From contig MU119208.1 in the NCBI GenBank assembly GCA_014904845.1, positions 248,001-312,000 on the forward strand: a stretch of 64,000 nt of DNA, read 5' to 3'. Positions within the stretch are counted from its first letter, which is position 1. Every line of letters starts with the position of its first letter. Both the position numbers and the translations under genes were made by a program. Source of the stretch: Acephala macrosclerotiorum. Lineage: Eukaryota > Ascomycota > Leotiomycetes > Helotiales > Mollisiaceae. The notes under the pieces are model-generated. The model saw nothing but the letters and a program-made list of their open reading frames with translations. It searched no databases and was not told the origin of the DNA. Positions 9,602 to 19,160 of the stretch are shown here, one piece after another.

Positions 9602-11599
9602 TGCGGGAGCGGGAACTATGGGTTAATTTATTATTATTTGAAGGCTATGTTCATATCTTTGAACTTGAATTTGGTCTATGTTTGAGATAGTCTACTCTGG
9701 CTGACTTCACGAATACCATGGTCCACGGAATCCGCGAGGAGTCCACTTGATGGGAAAGAATGGGTATATGTGCAGCTGAAAAACCACGCATATCTATGAA
9801 CTTTCCAATTGACCACTCTAGACTCTGTATGAAGATATGCACGCATTGCTGAGAGGGACGAGATCCACTCTTGAGCTTTTACTGGGCCGTGCACTACGCT
9901 TTCGGAGCTTTTTCTTTTGGAAGATAGGTTCAAGGATGAAGAAGCTGCAGAGATGAGAGCAGGCATCATTGTAGCTAATTGAGCAAAAGTAGCGGAACCA
10001 TGCCAGGAACAGTCAAACGTTAACTGGTACCTTGAATTAGGGAGAATGGTCTCGGTCCTCGAGCCTCAAGGATATTGCTATCTTCACACGTGATATCGAA
10101 CGAATCGGATATCAAAACAACTGACATCTCAGTGGTCCGGAAGACTGGAGGAAATATTAACTCGAGATCCAATCCTATCCGCTGCTATGCGACTATAAGC
10201 ATACTAGCCAGTGCAACACCGTAAGCTACGGTGAAGACCGGAGATGACACTCCCGCAGCCTGGCCTGATATCTCGTCTCTCTTATCGATACGAGTCTTGT
10301 TCTCCACTCTCGCCATATGCGATGTCGTGCACCTGCGTTCGGCCAGAGCGACACGTCCCATGCCGAGAGGCGTTTCTTGACATCTAGCCGACATCTTGGG
10401 ATTCGTGTAGCCATCCTCAAACGACGTGGTTGCATTTGTGTTACAATTGCCTTTCTTCCCCTCCTCAAATTGTGTTTCTGTACTCGCGAGCTTCTTGATT
10501 TGTTGAGTTCGAGATGGACTTTTGGACCCCATTCGTTCGCCCAACATTTCCACGTGGGGAAACGCCTCAGTCAGCATTGGACTTTAACACAAGAAGTCCG
10601 GACCTTTTGATGACCAGAGGTGAGAGACAAAATAGCACCGACCGGAGATGCAGATTTATGCGCAGGAATAAAGGGAACCATGGGAATTTTTGCTTATCAG
10701 CCCCATAAGGCAAGAGCACACAGCATGTGAAACGGAAAGAGGAACGAGTAATCGCCTGCAACCAGCAACGCAACGGCCGGCAACCTCCTTCGATGACTCT
10801 TCACCACCTCGAACTGGCGCTGTTGCCGCAAGCCACAGCGTGGGGCAAGTCTCAAGCCCAACCCCCAAGCAGATGGGATGAAGTTGAAGAACCCATGCTT
10901 TGAGTTTTGATTGGGTGAAGCACGCTGTCACCTCGTCGGCTCAATGCATTGTTTATGGCTGCGGTGTTTTATGGGCGCAGATGGAGTGCAGTCGATGGTG
11001 AATGGGTTCCGGAATTTGGTGCGGTGAGATAGTGGGGAAGGGTTTGTGGGTGAAACATTGTGTCATGGCTAAATGCTTCGAGATATAAAAATATATTTTC
11101 AGATTTGCGTGATGGTCTGTCTGGACAGTCATCGGGGTTGAGAGATGCCGTGAGAGTAATGCTTCAAAACCCGGGTTAGGAGCTCGGGTTGTTTGAATCG
11201 TGTGGGTGGTGAGATGCCTGTTGTGGATAGTGATTGGAGTCCTGGTTTCCTTCTATAAAGTGAAAACCGATTGGGGGTGTTGTATGAGAGGCTCGACTTT
11301 GCGGTCCGTATTTGGAGATGCGGTATCGGTAAAGAATGGTGTGAATACGCGCCTCGAGCGTGAATAATTCATGGTAACAATCGATCTGGCATATCGATAT
11401 CAGAAAGACTGCAGGTAGCCTTTTGTAGATCAGTCACAAAAGGTTAAAAAGAAGTGTTGGGCTGTCAAACGTAGTCGTCCTTGTCCTTGTCCATGTCCAG
11501 AGAGGTCGATTGTGATTGCCCCTCCATCTTCCACGCCCTCACCGACAAATCCATTCTGATAATCTTTTAGGCGACGGGGACCTCTTCCAGAGGCACCTC

Positions 11600-11635
11600 T
11601 TGCACCACTTGCACCACTTGCACCACTTGCACCAC
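11600..11635. repeat. Four perfect copies of TTGCACCAC
   Basis: A 9-bp unit repeated four times without mismatch, about 470 bases upstream of the phosphoribosyltransferase start codon, in a probable promoter or leader. Because the unit is a multiple of three it is also open in several frames, which explains some of the local spurious ORFs. Confidence 0.92.
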
Positions 11636-12104
11636 CAAGCTACCGCCCTCCAGCAGGCAGACAGGCAGCCAGCCAGCCTCTGCCCACTTACAACTGCTGG
11701 GGGCTCCGGTTCCAAGGCAATCACGCCTTCGACTCGCTGCAGGCGTCTCGTTGTGCATAGGCGTGGCTCTCTTCTCGTTTCGACCCCAGCCTGCTATGCA
11801 CCGCACCACTACCCTACTACACTGACTTTCCCCCTTCAAGCAGTATCGAGCACTGCTGATACTTACCTTATTTGCTCTTCCGATTCGTCTCCCCTGGTCT
11901 CCCGTCCTCCAAGGCCAATTAGGTGTCCGCTCTTGATCCGGTCGTGCTAGGTTTGCTGGGTCGTGCTCCAATCCAAGCCAGAGGGAAATACTTGGAGCCA
12001 CCGCCGCGTTCCCCATCAAGGACATTTTTTTTATCTTTGCATATCTGACTACTGACCTCACCTCTCCTCACCTCCCTCTCCGTCTTCTGTCTTCTCTCTT
12101 CACG

Positions 12105-12823
12105 ATGACCACACAACCTCACACCGACAGTACTCCTACCACAACGGACAATGCCACGAGACTCGAGTCCCAGTCCTCCTCCGCTACCGCCAGTGCCTCC
12201 GAACTCGCCCGTACGAAAGTCCAACTACGGGCCGCACTTCGTCAATTCCCAGACTTCCCTATTCCTGGAATAGACTTTGTCGACATTCTGCCTCTCTTCG
12301 CCGACCATTCAATTCACACCGCGCTCGTTCGTGCTCTCGAGTTACAAGTCAAGTCGTTCAACAATGGTGTCAAGCCAGACGTAATTATCGGACTCGACGC
12401 CCGAGGCTTCCTGTTTGGCCCCAGCTTGGCTTTGAGACTCGGCTCAAGCTTTGCTCCTGTCCGCAAGCGGGGCAAGCTACCTGGTCCCACCGAGGAGGCA
12501 CCTTTCGATAAGGAATATGGGCAAGATTTCTTCCAGATTCAGGCGGATGCTGTGAAGAAAGGCCAGACTGTCTTGGTGGTTGATGATATTATTGCAACTG
12601 GTTAGTCTCAGCCTTCGCAGACTTCTCCCATTGCGAAGGACCCTTTGGCTAACTTTGTCTCGCAGGCGGATCTGCTCAAGCTGCCGGCAAGCTCGCGAAG
12701 AAACTCGGCGGTACACTTTTTGGATACCTCTTCATCCTCGAACTCGACTTCTTGAAGGGACGAGATAAGCTCGATGCCCCAGTTATTACACTCCTCTCCG
12801 ATGACATGAAGATGGACAGTTAA
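12105..12823 (+). CDS. apt1: Adenine phosphoribosyltransferase
   Basis: Purine-salvage enzyme converting adenine plus PRPP to AMP and diphosphate in the cytosol. Exon 1 is 12105-12600, the intron GTTAGT...CGCAG is 12601-12665, and exon 2 is 12666-12823; the protein has 217 residues. Diagnostic segments are FPDFPIPGIDFVDILPLF, GLDARGFLFGP (adenine-site loop), FAPVRKRGKLPG and the PRPP loop VVDDIIATGGSAQAAG (acidic pair D160-D161). The intron falls inside this PRPP loop, between Thr165 and Gly166. A Ser/Thr-rich N-terminal tail of about 33 residues precedes the core and is longer than in yeast Apt1. An ATG in a CACGATGACC context follows a CT-rich leader. Family assignment is secure. Confidence 0.96.
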
Positions 12824-13476
12824 TGCATACTTATTATATTTGCACATGGTCTCTTTGGCGTTTGGGTGGCGGGCATCATAGACAGCATTACATTTACGGC
12901 ATCTCTTATAGCTGCACAGCTTGAAATGGCGGATACGCTTCTTACAGAAGTAAGATCTTCTATGTTTGATCAGCTCGGATTTATGCTGGAGCGAGCAACA
13001 CTTGCGTTCAACCGCTAGCTTTCTGCAAGGCTAGAGCACATCTAAAAAGTTTTTCTCTGCCAGTCCCAGCCTTGGTGGGGTAATTGCAGGGGACTTCGGA
13101 TGATAATGACCGTCGGTCTCAGTTCGGACGATAATGGATGGTACGGCTCCTGCATCTCTTGAGAATCCGACTTTCCTATCAAACCACTTTTATCGTTGTC
13201 TCTCATTCAAGGTAGGGCAGTGAACTTCTAACAAGCCCGCAGCCTTGACTCGCTTCCAGGATGGAGGGGTAATTACGCGTAGTGGCCCAAGCTTCTAAGT
13301 TCTCGCATTCCTCGTTGATCCAGGGATGAATGCGATGAGGCTATTACAATGATGCAAGGCAACATGGAGCTTACGGACATAAAGGGAGGGTAGGTCCGTT
13401 GGTTTCGTTTCGCTTCTTCCGACTGCTCTTCACTCTTTTCTGTCTCGGCTCGGTGTTTTCTCTTTCCACTTTCTAG
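12824..13476. other. Intergenic, promoter of Rae1-like gene
   Basis: About 650 bases without a supported gene. A pyrimidine run and a CTAG directly before the next ATG suggest a leader, possibly with a 5' UTR intron ending at 13476. Confidence 0.4.
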
Positions 13477-14659
13477 ATGTTTCAATCAAGGCAGACAACT
13501 ACTACCAATTTTGGAGACCTGAGCAAAGACATCAAACTTGCGTCTCCACCCGAAGACAGTACTTCCGCTTTGTCCTGGTCTCCCAAAAACAATTACCTCG
13601 CTGTGGCTTCATGGGATAGCAAAGTTCGAATATACGACGTGACTGCAGGGGATACTGGGCAAGGGTTGACTCTGATTGATCTCAAAGGCCCGGCTCTCAC
13701 TTGTGCTTGGTCACCAGTAGGCAACCCTCATTGATTGGCAGAATTAATAGCCAACAAGACTCTAGGATGGTACAAAGGTGGTTGGTGCAGGAACAGACAA
13801 AACAGCACAAATGATCGATCTAGAACATCAACCTTTCACAACAATACCAGTCGCGGTCCACGATGCGCCAATCCGACAAGTACGCTTCTTCGAACATCCG
13901 AACTCGAATGGGCCAATGATAGTTACTGGATCATGGGATAAGACGGTCAAGTATTGGGACATACGAGCGCCAACAGGATCTCCAGCCAGCACTCTGACAT
14001 TGCAAGATCGAGTATATGCCATGGACGTCAAGGACACAATGTTAGTTATTGGAGATGCGGACACGAATGTGTATATTGTGAATCTTACTGATCCGACGAA
14101 AGTTTGGAGAGCAAGAAACAGTCCGCTGAAATGTCAGACGAGAGCAATAAGTTGCTTTCACGACTCCACGGGGTTTGCTATGGTGAGCATCGAAGGAAGA
14201 GGCGCCTTCCAATGGGCAGACGATCAAGTTCACTCTGTGTAAGTCCCCCCATCCTCCTTTCAAGGAACCACTTTCCTAACAACTAAAAGTCGTTCCTACA
14301 CCTTCAAATGCCACCGCAACCCCTCCCCCAATCAAAAACAAACAGACATCTACACCGTAAACTCCATCTCCACGCACCCAACCTACGGCACCTTCGTAAC
14401 CGGCGGCTCAGACGGAACATTTCAATTCTGGGACAAAGAGCGCAAATGCCGACTGAAAGAGTATCCGGGGGTAGGAGGGCAAATAAGTGCTACGAGCTTC
14501 AATTATGATGGGAGCAAGATGGCGTATGCCGTTAGTTATGATTGGAGTCTGGGGTACATGGGGAATAGACCAGATGCGCCAAATTGGATTGGGGTTCATA
14601 GAGTGTTGGAGGAGGATTCAAAGCCGAGGCCGCCGCCGACGACCGTGGGGAGGAGGTAG
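13477..14659 (+). CDS. rae1: mRNA export factor Rae1/Gle2 (WD40)
   Basis: WD40 beta-propeller nucleoporin that binds the GLEBS motif of Nup98-type proteins and takes part in mRNA export and mitotic spindle functions. Exons are 13477-13716, 13766-14238 and 14290-14659, separated by 49-nt (GTAGGC...CTAG) and 51-nt (GTAAGT...AAAG) introns; the joined frame gives 360 residues, the usual size. Family segments include DLSKDIKLASPPEDSTSALS near the N-terminus, LAVASWDSKVRIYDV, DGTKVVGAGTDKTAQMIDL, VTGSWDKTVKYWDIR, YTFKCHR and GGSDGTFQFWDKE. The N-terminus begins MFQSRQTTTTNFG rather than the Gly/Phe-containing start often seen, so a short upstream exon cannot be excluded. It neighbours the purine-salvage and UVRAG genes without overlap. 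Confidence 0.94.
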
Positions 14660-15086
14660 CGAAAATGGAGGAGGGAGGACTCGGAGGATGGAAGGGAGCG
14701 AGTGCGCCGAGGGAGTAGTAGTGGCGGGATTACGGGAAGATCGTACAACATGATTTTGGTGCTTTCGTGCAACGGGTGTGCCTTGGAAATGGGAGCTAGA
14801 GAAAGATGATTCAGATGTGTGCGAGTGAGGACGTGAATATAGATTATACGAACCCGGCGTTCAATACCACTTTTCAAATTGAACGAAGACCTTTAAGTGC
14901 AATTCGACTCGTGAATTTCTATAAGCAATCATGGATTCATGGTATTCTCTTCTCCATCAACTCCAAACCTCTCAGCCTCGCAGCGAGGCTGACAATCGGC
15001 ATCTAAGCTCCACTTTCCCCGACCCAAGCTTAACCAAATCCGACAGCATCAACACCACTCCTCTCATCTCCATCCAACACCACACA

Positions 15087-16805
15087 ATGTCCACCGACCC
15101 ATCTCCCTCCAGGCCCCTCCTCCTTCCCCAAAACCGCAAGCTCCGCCATCTCCAAGGAATATACATCCGCAACCTCACTCTTTCACGTCCACGCGGCCGA
15201 ACAATCGACGATGCAGCTCTAAACAAATCACCCCAGAAAGTCGAAGCTCTCCGGAACCAAGATCATATACTTCACCATGCGCATTCAAGCTCTGAACTCA
15301 GGCCGCCGAAGCTTAGGAGACGAAGTACAAATTGGGTTGGTGCGACGCCAGATTGGAGACAGAAGAAGTTGGAGGATGTGATTGAAAGTCGAATGGCAGA
15401 TACATTTTTCAGTCTACATGTTAGAGGACAAGATGACGAACCGGTGTATATCTCTGAGGTGGTTGAGAAAGCTATGAATCCCACATTTCGATTCTTCGAT
15501 CTTTCAACTGCGGGCCCAGGGGTTACGAGACAGGATACAGTGGTTATAAAAGTGTGGGTTAAGAGGAAAGAGGAGTTTGTGATATTATTGGAAGAAGAGA
15601 TAAATCTGGAAAGTCTGCAATTTATTGAGAGGTTAGAGGGACATCCTTTCCCGCCGAATTGTGTGTTGTTTCATCTCACAGATGGGATTTACACGATTGA
15701 TGTTTCGTCGAAACCACCGAAGCCGAAGGATGGACCGAGTTTACCTACGAGTTCGTATCGTGCGCTTATGCGGTTGAGTAATTTGGATGAGTCGATACAG
15801 GATGCGTTGGCTACGAGGGAGGAGTTGGCGGCGCAGATTAACGCGATTTTGAAGGAGCAGCCGGTAGATGACAGTCCGCAGGCCCAGGAAGATGTTGCGT
15901 TGGCGACGAGATACGTTGCTTCGGAGAGGAAGCTATTGAAGGCTTCGATACGGAGGAGGGCGGAGCTCAAAGCTTCGATTGAGGCGAGGAGTAAAGCTAT
16001 CAAATCGGGAAATGAGGTTCAGGCGAAAGTGCTGGAGGATATCAACAATGCTCAGGAGAAGCTGGCACGGTGTCGGACATTGGTCACCAATTCGATTTCC
16101 GAAATACATCAACAAAGGAGGCGAATATGTGAGGAACTGCTTGCTATCTTTCCCATAGAGCCGACTTCACATCCTCTACTTTTTACAATATGCGGCCTCC
16201 CTCTCCCTAATTCCTCCTTCGAAGATGCAGACGAAGACATCGTCTCAGCAGCCCTTGGATACGTCGCCCGCCTAGTCGACATGCTACAATACTACCTGGC
16301 AGTCCCTCTATCCTACCCCATCTCACCCTACGGCTCCCGCTCCATAATACAAGACCTAGTTTCCATCCTCCAAGACAACCAGCGCACATTCCCTCTCTAC
16401 ATGAAAAGCACAGTCCGGTTCCGCTTCGACTACGGGGTCTTCCTCCTAAACAAAAATATCGAATGTCTAGCCGAAAGCCAGGGGTTAAAAGTGATGGACA
16501 TCAGACAAACGCTTCCGAATCTCAAATACCTCCTCTACGTCTGCAGTGCAGGCAGCAGCGAATTACCCGCTCGGAAAGTAGGTGGCATTAGAGGATTGTT
16601 GACGGGGAGGGGAATGGAGATTACGAGTCGAAGGGGAAGTGCGGATAGTGGTGTTGGTGGAGGGCAAGGGGAGGCGATTAGGAAGGCGTTGGAGAATGGG
16701 AGTTTGGAGAGTAAGGGGATTGGGGATTCAGTGCTTGCGGTGCCATTTGGGGGGAATCATGTTAAGAGTTTGAGGACGAGTGGGTTGAGGGAGAATGTTA
16801 GATGA
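15087..16805 (+). CDS. UVRAG/Vps38-like subunit of a class III PI3-kinase complex
   Basis: Intronless protein of 572 residues from ATG 15087, or 624 from ATG 14931. I prefer 15087 because MSTDPSPSRPLLLPQNRKLR resembles the usual start and the extra 52 residues look like leader. Layout: an N-terminal RPLLLPQNRKLRHLQGIYIRNL element, a C2-like region (about 100-205, MADTFFSLHVRG to NCVLFHLTDGIYTID), a coiled coil (about 230-350, charged heptads ending in RRRICEELLAIFPIEP), and a BARA-like domain (about 350-490, HPLLFTICGLPLPNSSF and DYGVFLLNKNIECL). A Gly/Ser-rich tail follows. This is the Atg14/Vps38/UVRAG family, which positions the Vps34-Vps15-Beclin complex on endosomes or autophagic membranes. 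The C2 region and lack of an N-terminal Cys cluster favour UVRAG/Vps38 over Atg14. Confidence 0.85.
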   Translation: MSTDPSPSRPLLLPQNRKLRHLQGIYIRNLTLSRPRGRTIDDAALNKSPQKVEALRNQDHILHHAHSSSELRPPKLRRRSTNWVGATPDWRQKKLEDVIESRMADTFFSLHVRGQDDEPVYISEVVEKAMNPTFRFFDLSTAGPGVTRQDTVVIKVWVKRKEEFVILLEEEINLESLQFIERLEGHPFPPNCVLFHLTDGIYTIDVSSKPPKPKDGPSLPTSSYRALMRLSNLDESIQDALATREELAAQINAILKEQPVDDSPQAQEDVALATRYVASERKLLKASIRRRAELKASIEARSKAIKSGNEVQAKVLEDINNAQEKLARCRTLVTNSISEIHQQRRRICEELLAIFPIEPTSHPLLFTICGLPLPNSSFEDADEDIVSAALGYVARLVDMLQYYLAVPLSYPISPYGSRSIIQDLVSILQDNQRTFPLYMKSTVRFRFDYGVFLLNKNIECLAESQGLKVMDIRQTLPNLKYLLYVCSAGSSELPARKVGGIRGLLTGRGMEITSRRGSADSGVGGGQGEAIRKALENGSLESKGIGDSVLAVPFGGNHVKSLRTSGLRENVR

Positions 16806-18722
16806 AGTGTGATGAGATGGTGGTGTGAAATGAATATTAGATGCGGGAAGCTGCATCGTTGTTCCTTCCTTTTTTGGAGCTTTGATCTTTGATTGATATC
16901 GTGAAGCGACAGTCGGCAAGTGCCAAGCTCTCACTTCAAATCCGTTCAATTGTTTTTTCAAGCATCACCAGTTTGTTTTTAGCATCCTAAGATTTTGCCG
17001 AATTACATTTTGTGCGCTTCCTTTATGTTTGAGAATTATTTGTGCTTGTGTGCCGACGTCAACAGCCCTGCCACTAACCACTATCACTATCACACTCGGC
17101 ACACATTTGCTCATTTCGTGTACGACGTGCAACAAAGCTCTCTAAGCCTCCGCATCCCCAGATTCGAGATCAAGATGCCTCGTCCCGACCCTCGTGGTGC
17201 TCTTAGAATTTTTGTCCGAGAATGAGGATATTAATACTGGAGCGCGGACTCCTCGCGCACCATCTGTTCACTGTAGTGAAATGCGCTGCATCACGTGCAG
17301 CTGCAACGGTGTACCAGATCTCGAAGTCTGCGGGATGCGGGAGACTATGATGAAATGTCAAGTGCTTCGGGAAATTCCAAATGAAGCAGATATGCAACAA
17401 TCCATGCTTCCGATTCCAGCAAAAGTCAGAGACTCCTCTGGCCGTGGCATGCCAAGAGCGTTGGTTTAGCTGCCAAGTGCTCTCGATATGCAACAAGCCA
17501 AGACTCTTGGAATGGACTGGTCATAGAAGATCATATGCCTTTCGTCATTCCCGAATGTCTTGAGCGAAGATCAAAGGGGGTGTCTTGGCTGTGAAAGTGC
17601 CAAGTCACTGAGGCATTCGCCAAGTTGTGTAGATGTGCAAAAGGCCAAGAGGTTGAGATGGGAATAACATCATATGAAGTCTGCTTAGTTTAAGTTAGCA
17701 AGTTAGTAAGTTATTAGGAGTTTCTAGTGTATGATCTAACTCGACCGCTGCTACGTACCGTACCACGATTTCTCGAGCCATGAAGGCATGCTCTTGGAAT
17801 CATATATATCAGAGGCCTCCTCTCGTCTTTCAGATGCGCAACCAAAATTCCCAAGAGAGTTAGGGGGCGTCATAGGCAGGTTGCCGATGTGGTCGATTTT
17901 GAGGCAGGCAATCTGTAGTCCATATATTGCATATTGCTCTGTGTTGCCCTTGCCATGCGGGAAGCAAATTCAGATAGACAGTTTGAGAAATTGTCTAGAA
18001 ATCAGATGAATTTTGAGATTAGGGATCTAGAGTCTAGTAGCGGGCTTAGTATAAAAATTTGCCTTAATGTAGCTCACTCGCCGATATTCCGAAATGCTGT
18101 TTGTGTTAGCCATCGTAGAACGTATGTGGCTTCCTTTGGGAAGATGCGGCATCGCCGGCAGCTATGGTGGAGACTATCTACCGAGCACCACATGCAGCGT
18201 TGTCCAAGTGGTACGGAACACATATGCACATTCTTTCCCCCGTTTTTATTCATTACATTTTCTCTCGATCCTTCTCAATGGTGGCTTTGAGACATGCCGA
18301 GCCGAAGTAGCATGTCTCAGACTTTACTCCGAATAGCGTCAAACTAGATAGGACATCTCTAACGAAAGCAGCACGAACCTGCACCACTGCATATAGTTCT
18401 CAGCTGAAGTTCGTTTCTTGCTGTGCTGCAGTAATCTCTACCAAATTGCAATGTAGAAAGTACCTGGTCACGCGCTCTATATTTCAGCAGCCATCCGCCA
18501 TGCGGGACGAACTCTACCAATTGCATCGAACGTATAGCCAAATGGCACTTCTCTGCCACAAACGTCAAAGGTAGTGAGACGGAACGCACACAGGTTCGGC
18601 TTGCTTTTCGTCAGGTTGTCTTCCAGGAACTATAAGATCTGCCTTGCTCCCAGGTGAATACCATCTTTGAATAACTACCTTGCCTCATCTCTACCATCAC
18701 ATCGGTTTCCTAGCTCACCAAC
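16806..18722. other. Gene-poor island, left part
   Basis: No gene supported. The stretch 17350-17660 holds at least two and probably three degenerate copies of a unit that combines CAAGTGC- and GATATGCAACAA-type words with GCCAAGA. ORFs near 18094-18336 (for example GIAGSYGGDYLPSTTC) are too short and unspliced to call. Confidence 0.4.
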
Positions 18723-19160
18723 ATGCATCTCGGCACCTTGCTCACTGCCTTCGGAATAGCTACCCTAGCATCCACTCTCGCGCTCCCCAAGCCAGACCCA
18801 AACGTGAAAGTCGGCATTGAGGTCAAGGATGAGGTATGCATCACTTCATATCCTCCATCATTTCTCGCGGTACTTAGATGAAGTACAGGGAAACGCCGCC
18901 GTGAAGGGAACCGTCTTCTCTATCGAAAATTTGTTGCTGCAGAAAGCCACGTGCGACCCTCCCGGACGTAAGCATAGCGTTCCACTTGCTTCTAGAGTGG
19001 CTCGCATGACTCTTCCAAAATAGATTTCTGCAGTATTTTCCAGGAAAACACTTGCTGCTCTGGAATTTGCTAAATTTTAGATGATGGCACGTGGTGCAAG
19101 CGATGGCAGAAGAAGAAACGCCAAATTTTGAAAGATATTGAGGGTGCTCAGTTCAATTGA
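18723..19160 (+). CDS. Small secreted protein, candidate (3 exons)
   Basis: Exon 1 (18723-18833) encodes a signal-peptide-like start, MHLGTLLTAFGIATLASTLA, probably cleaved before LPKPDPN. A 55-nt GTATGC...ACAG intron leads to exon 2 (18889-18967): GNAAVKGTVFSIENLLLQKA followed by TCDPPG. I propose an intron GTAAGC...TTTTAG (18968-19080) into exon 3 (19081-19160), giving HDGTWCKRWQKKKRQ and a stop at 19158-19160; the total is 89 residues with two Cys in the mature part. Without the second intron, exon 2 reads on to a stop at 19021-19023, which is also possible. No family recognised. The size, signal peptide and setting in a gene-poor island are typical of fungal secreted effector-like or wall-associated proteins, which is inference only. 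Exon 1 and intron 1 are well supported; the 3' end is uncertain. Confidence 0.6.

Larger units (their letters stand above)
8651..12104. other. Gene-poor stretch with simple repeats
   Basis: About 3.4 kb with only short overlapping ORFs. None shows splice-supported extension or a family motif. It contains a (GT)8 run at 9586-9601 and a 9-bp tandem repeat at 11600-11635. The last 500 bases are pyrimidine-rich and probably hold the promoter and leader of the downstream phosphoribosyltransferase gene. Confidence 0.5.
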
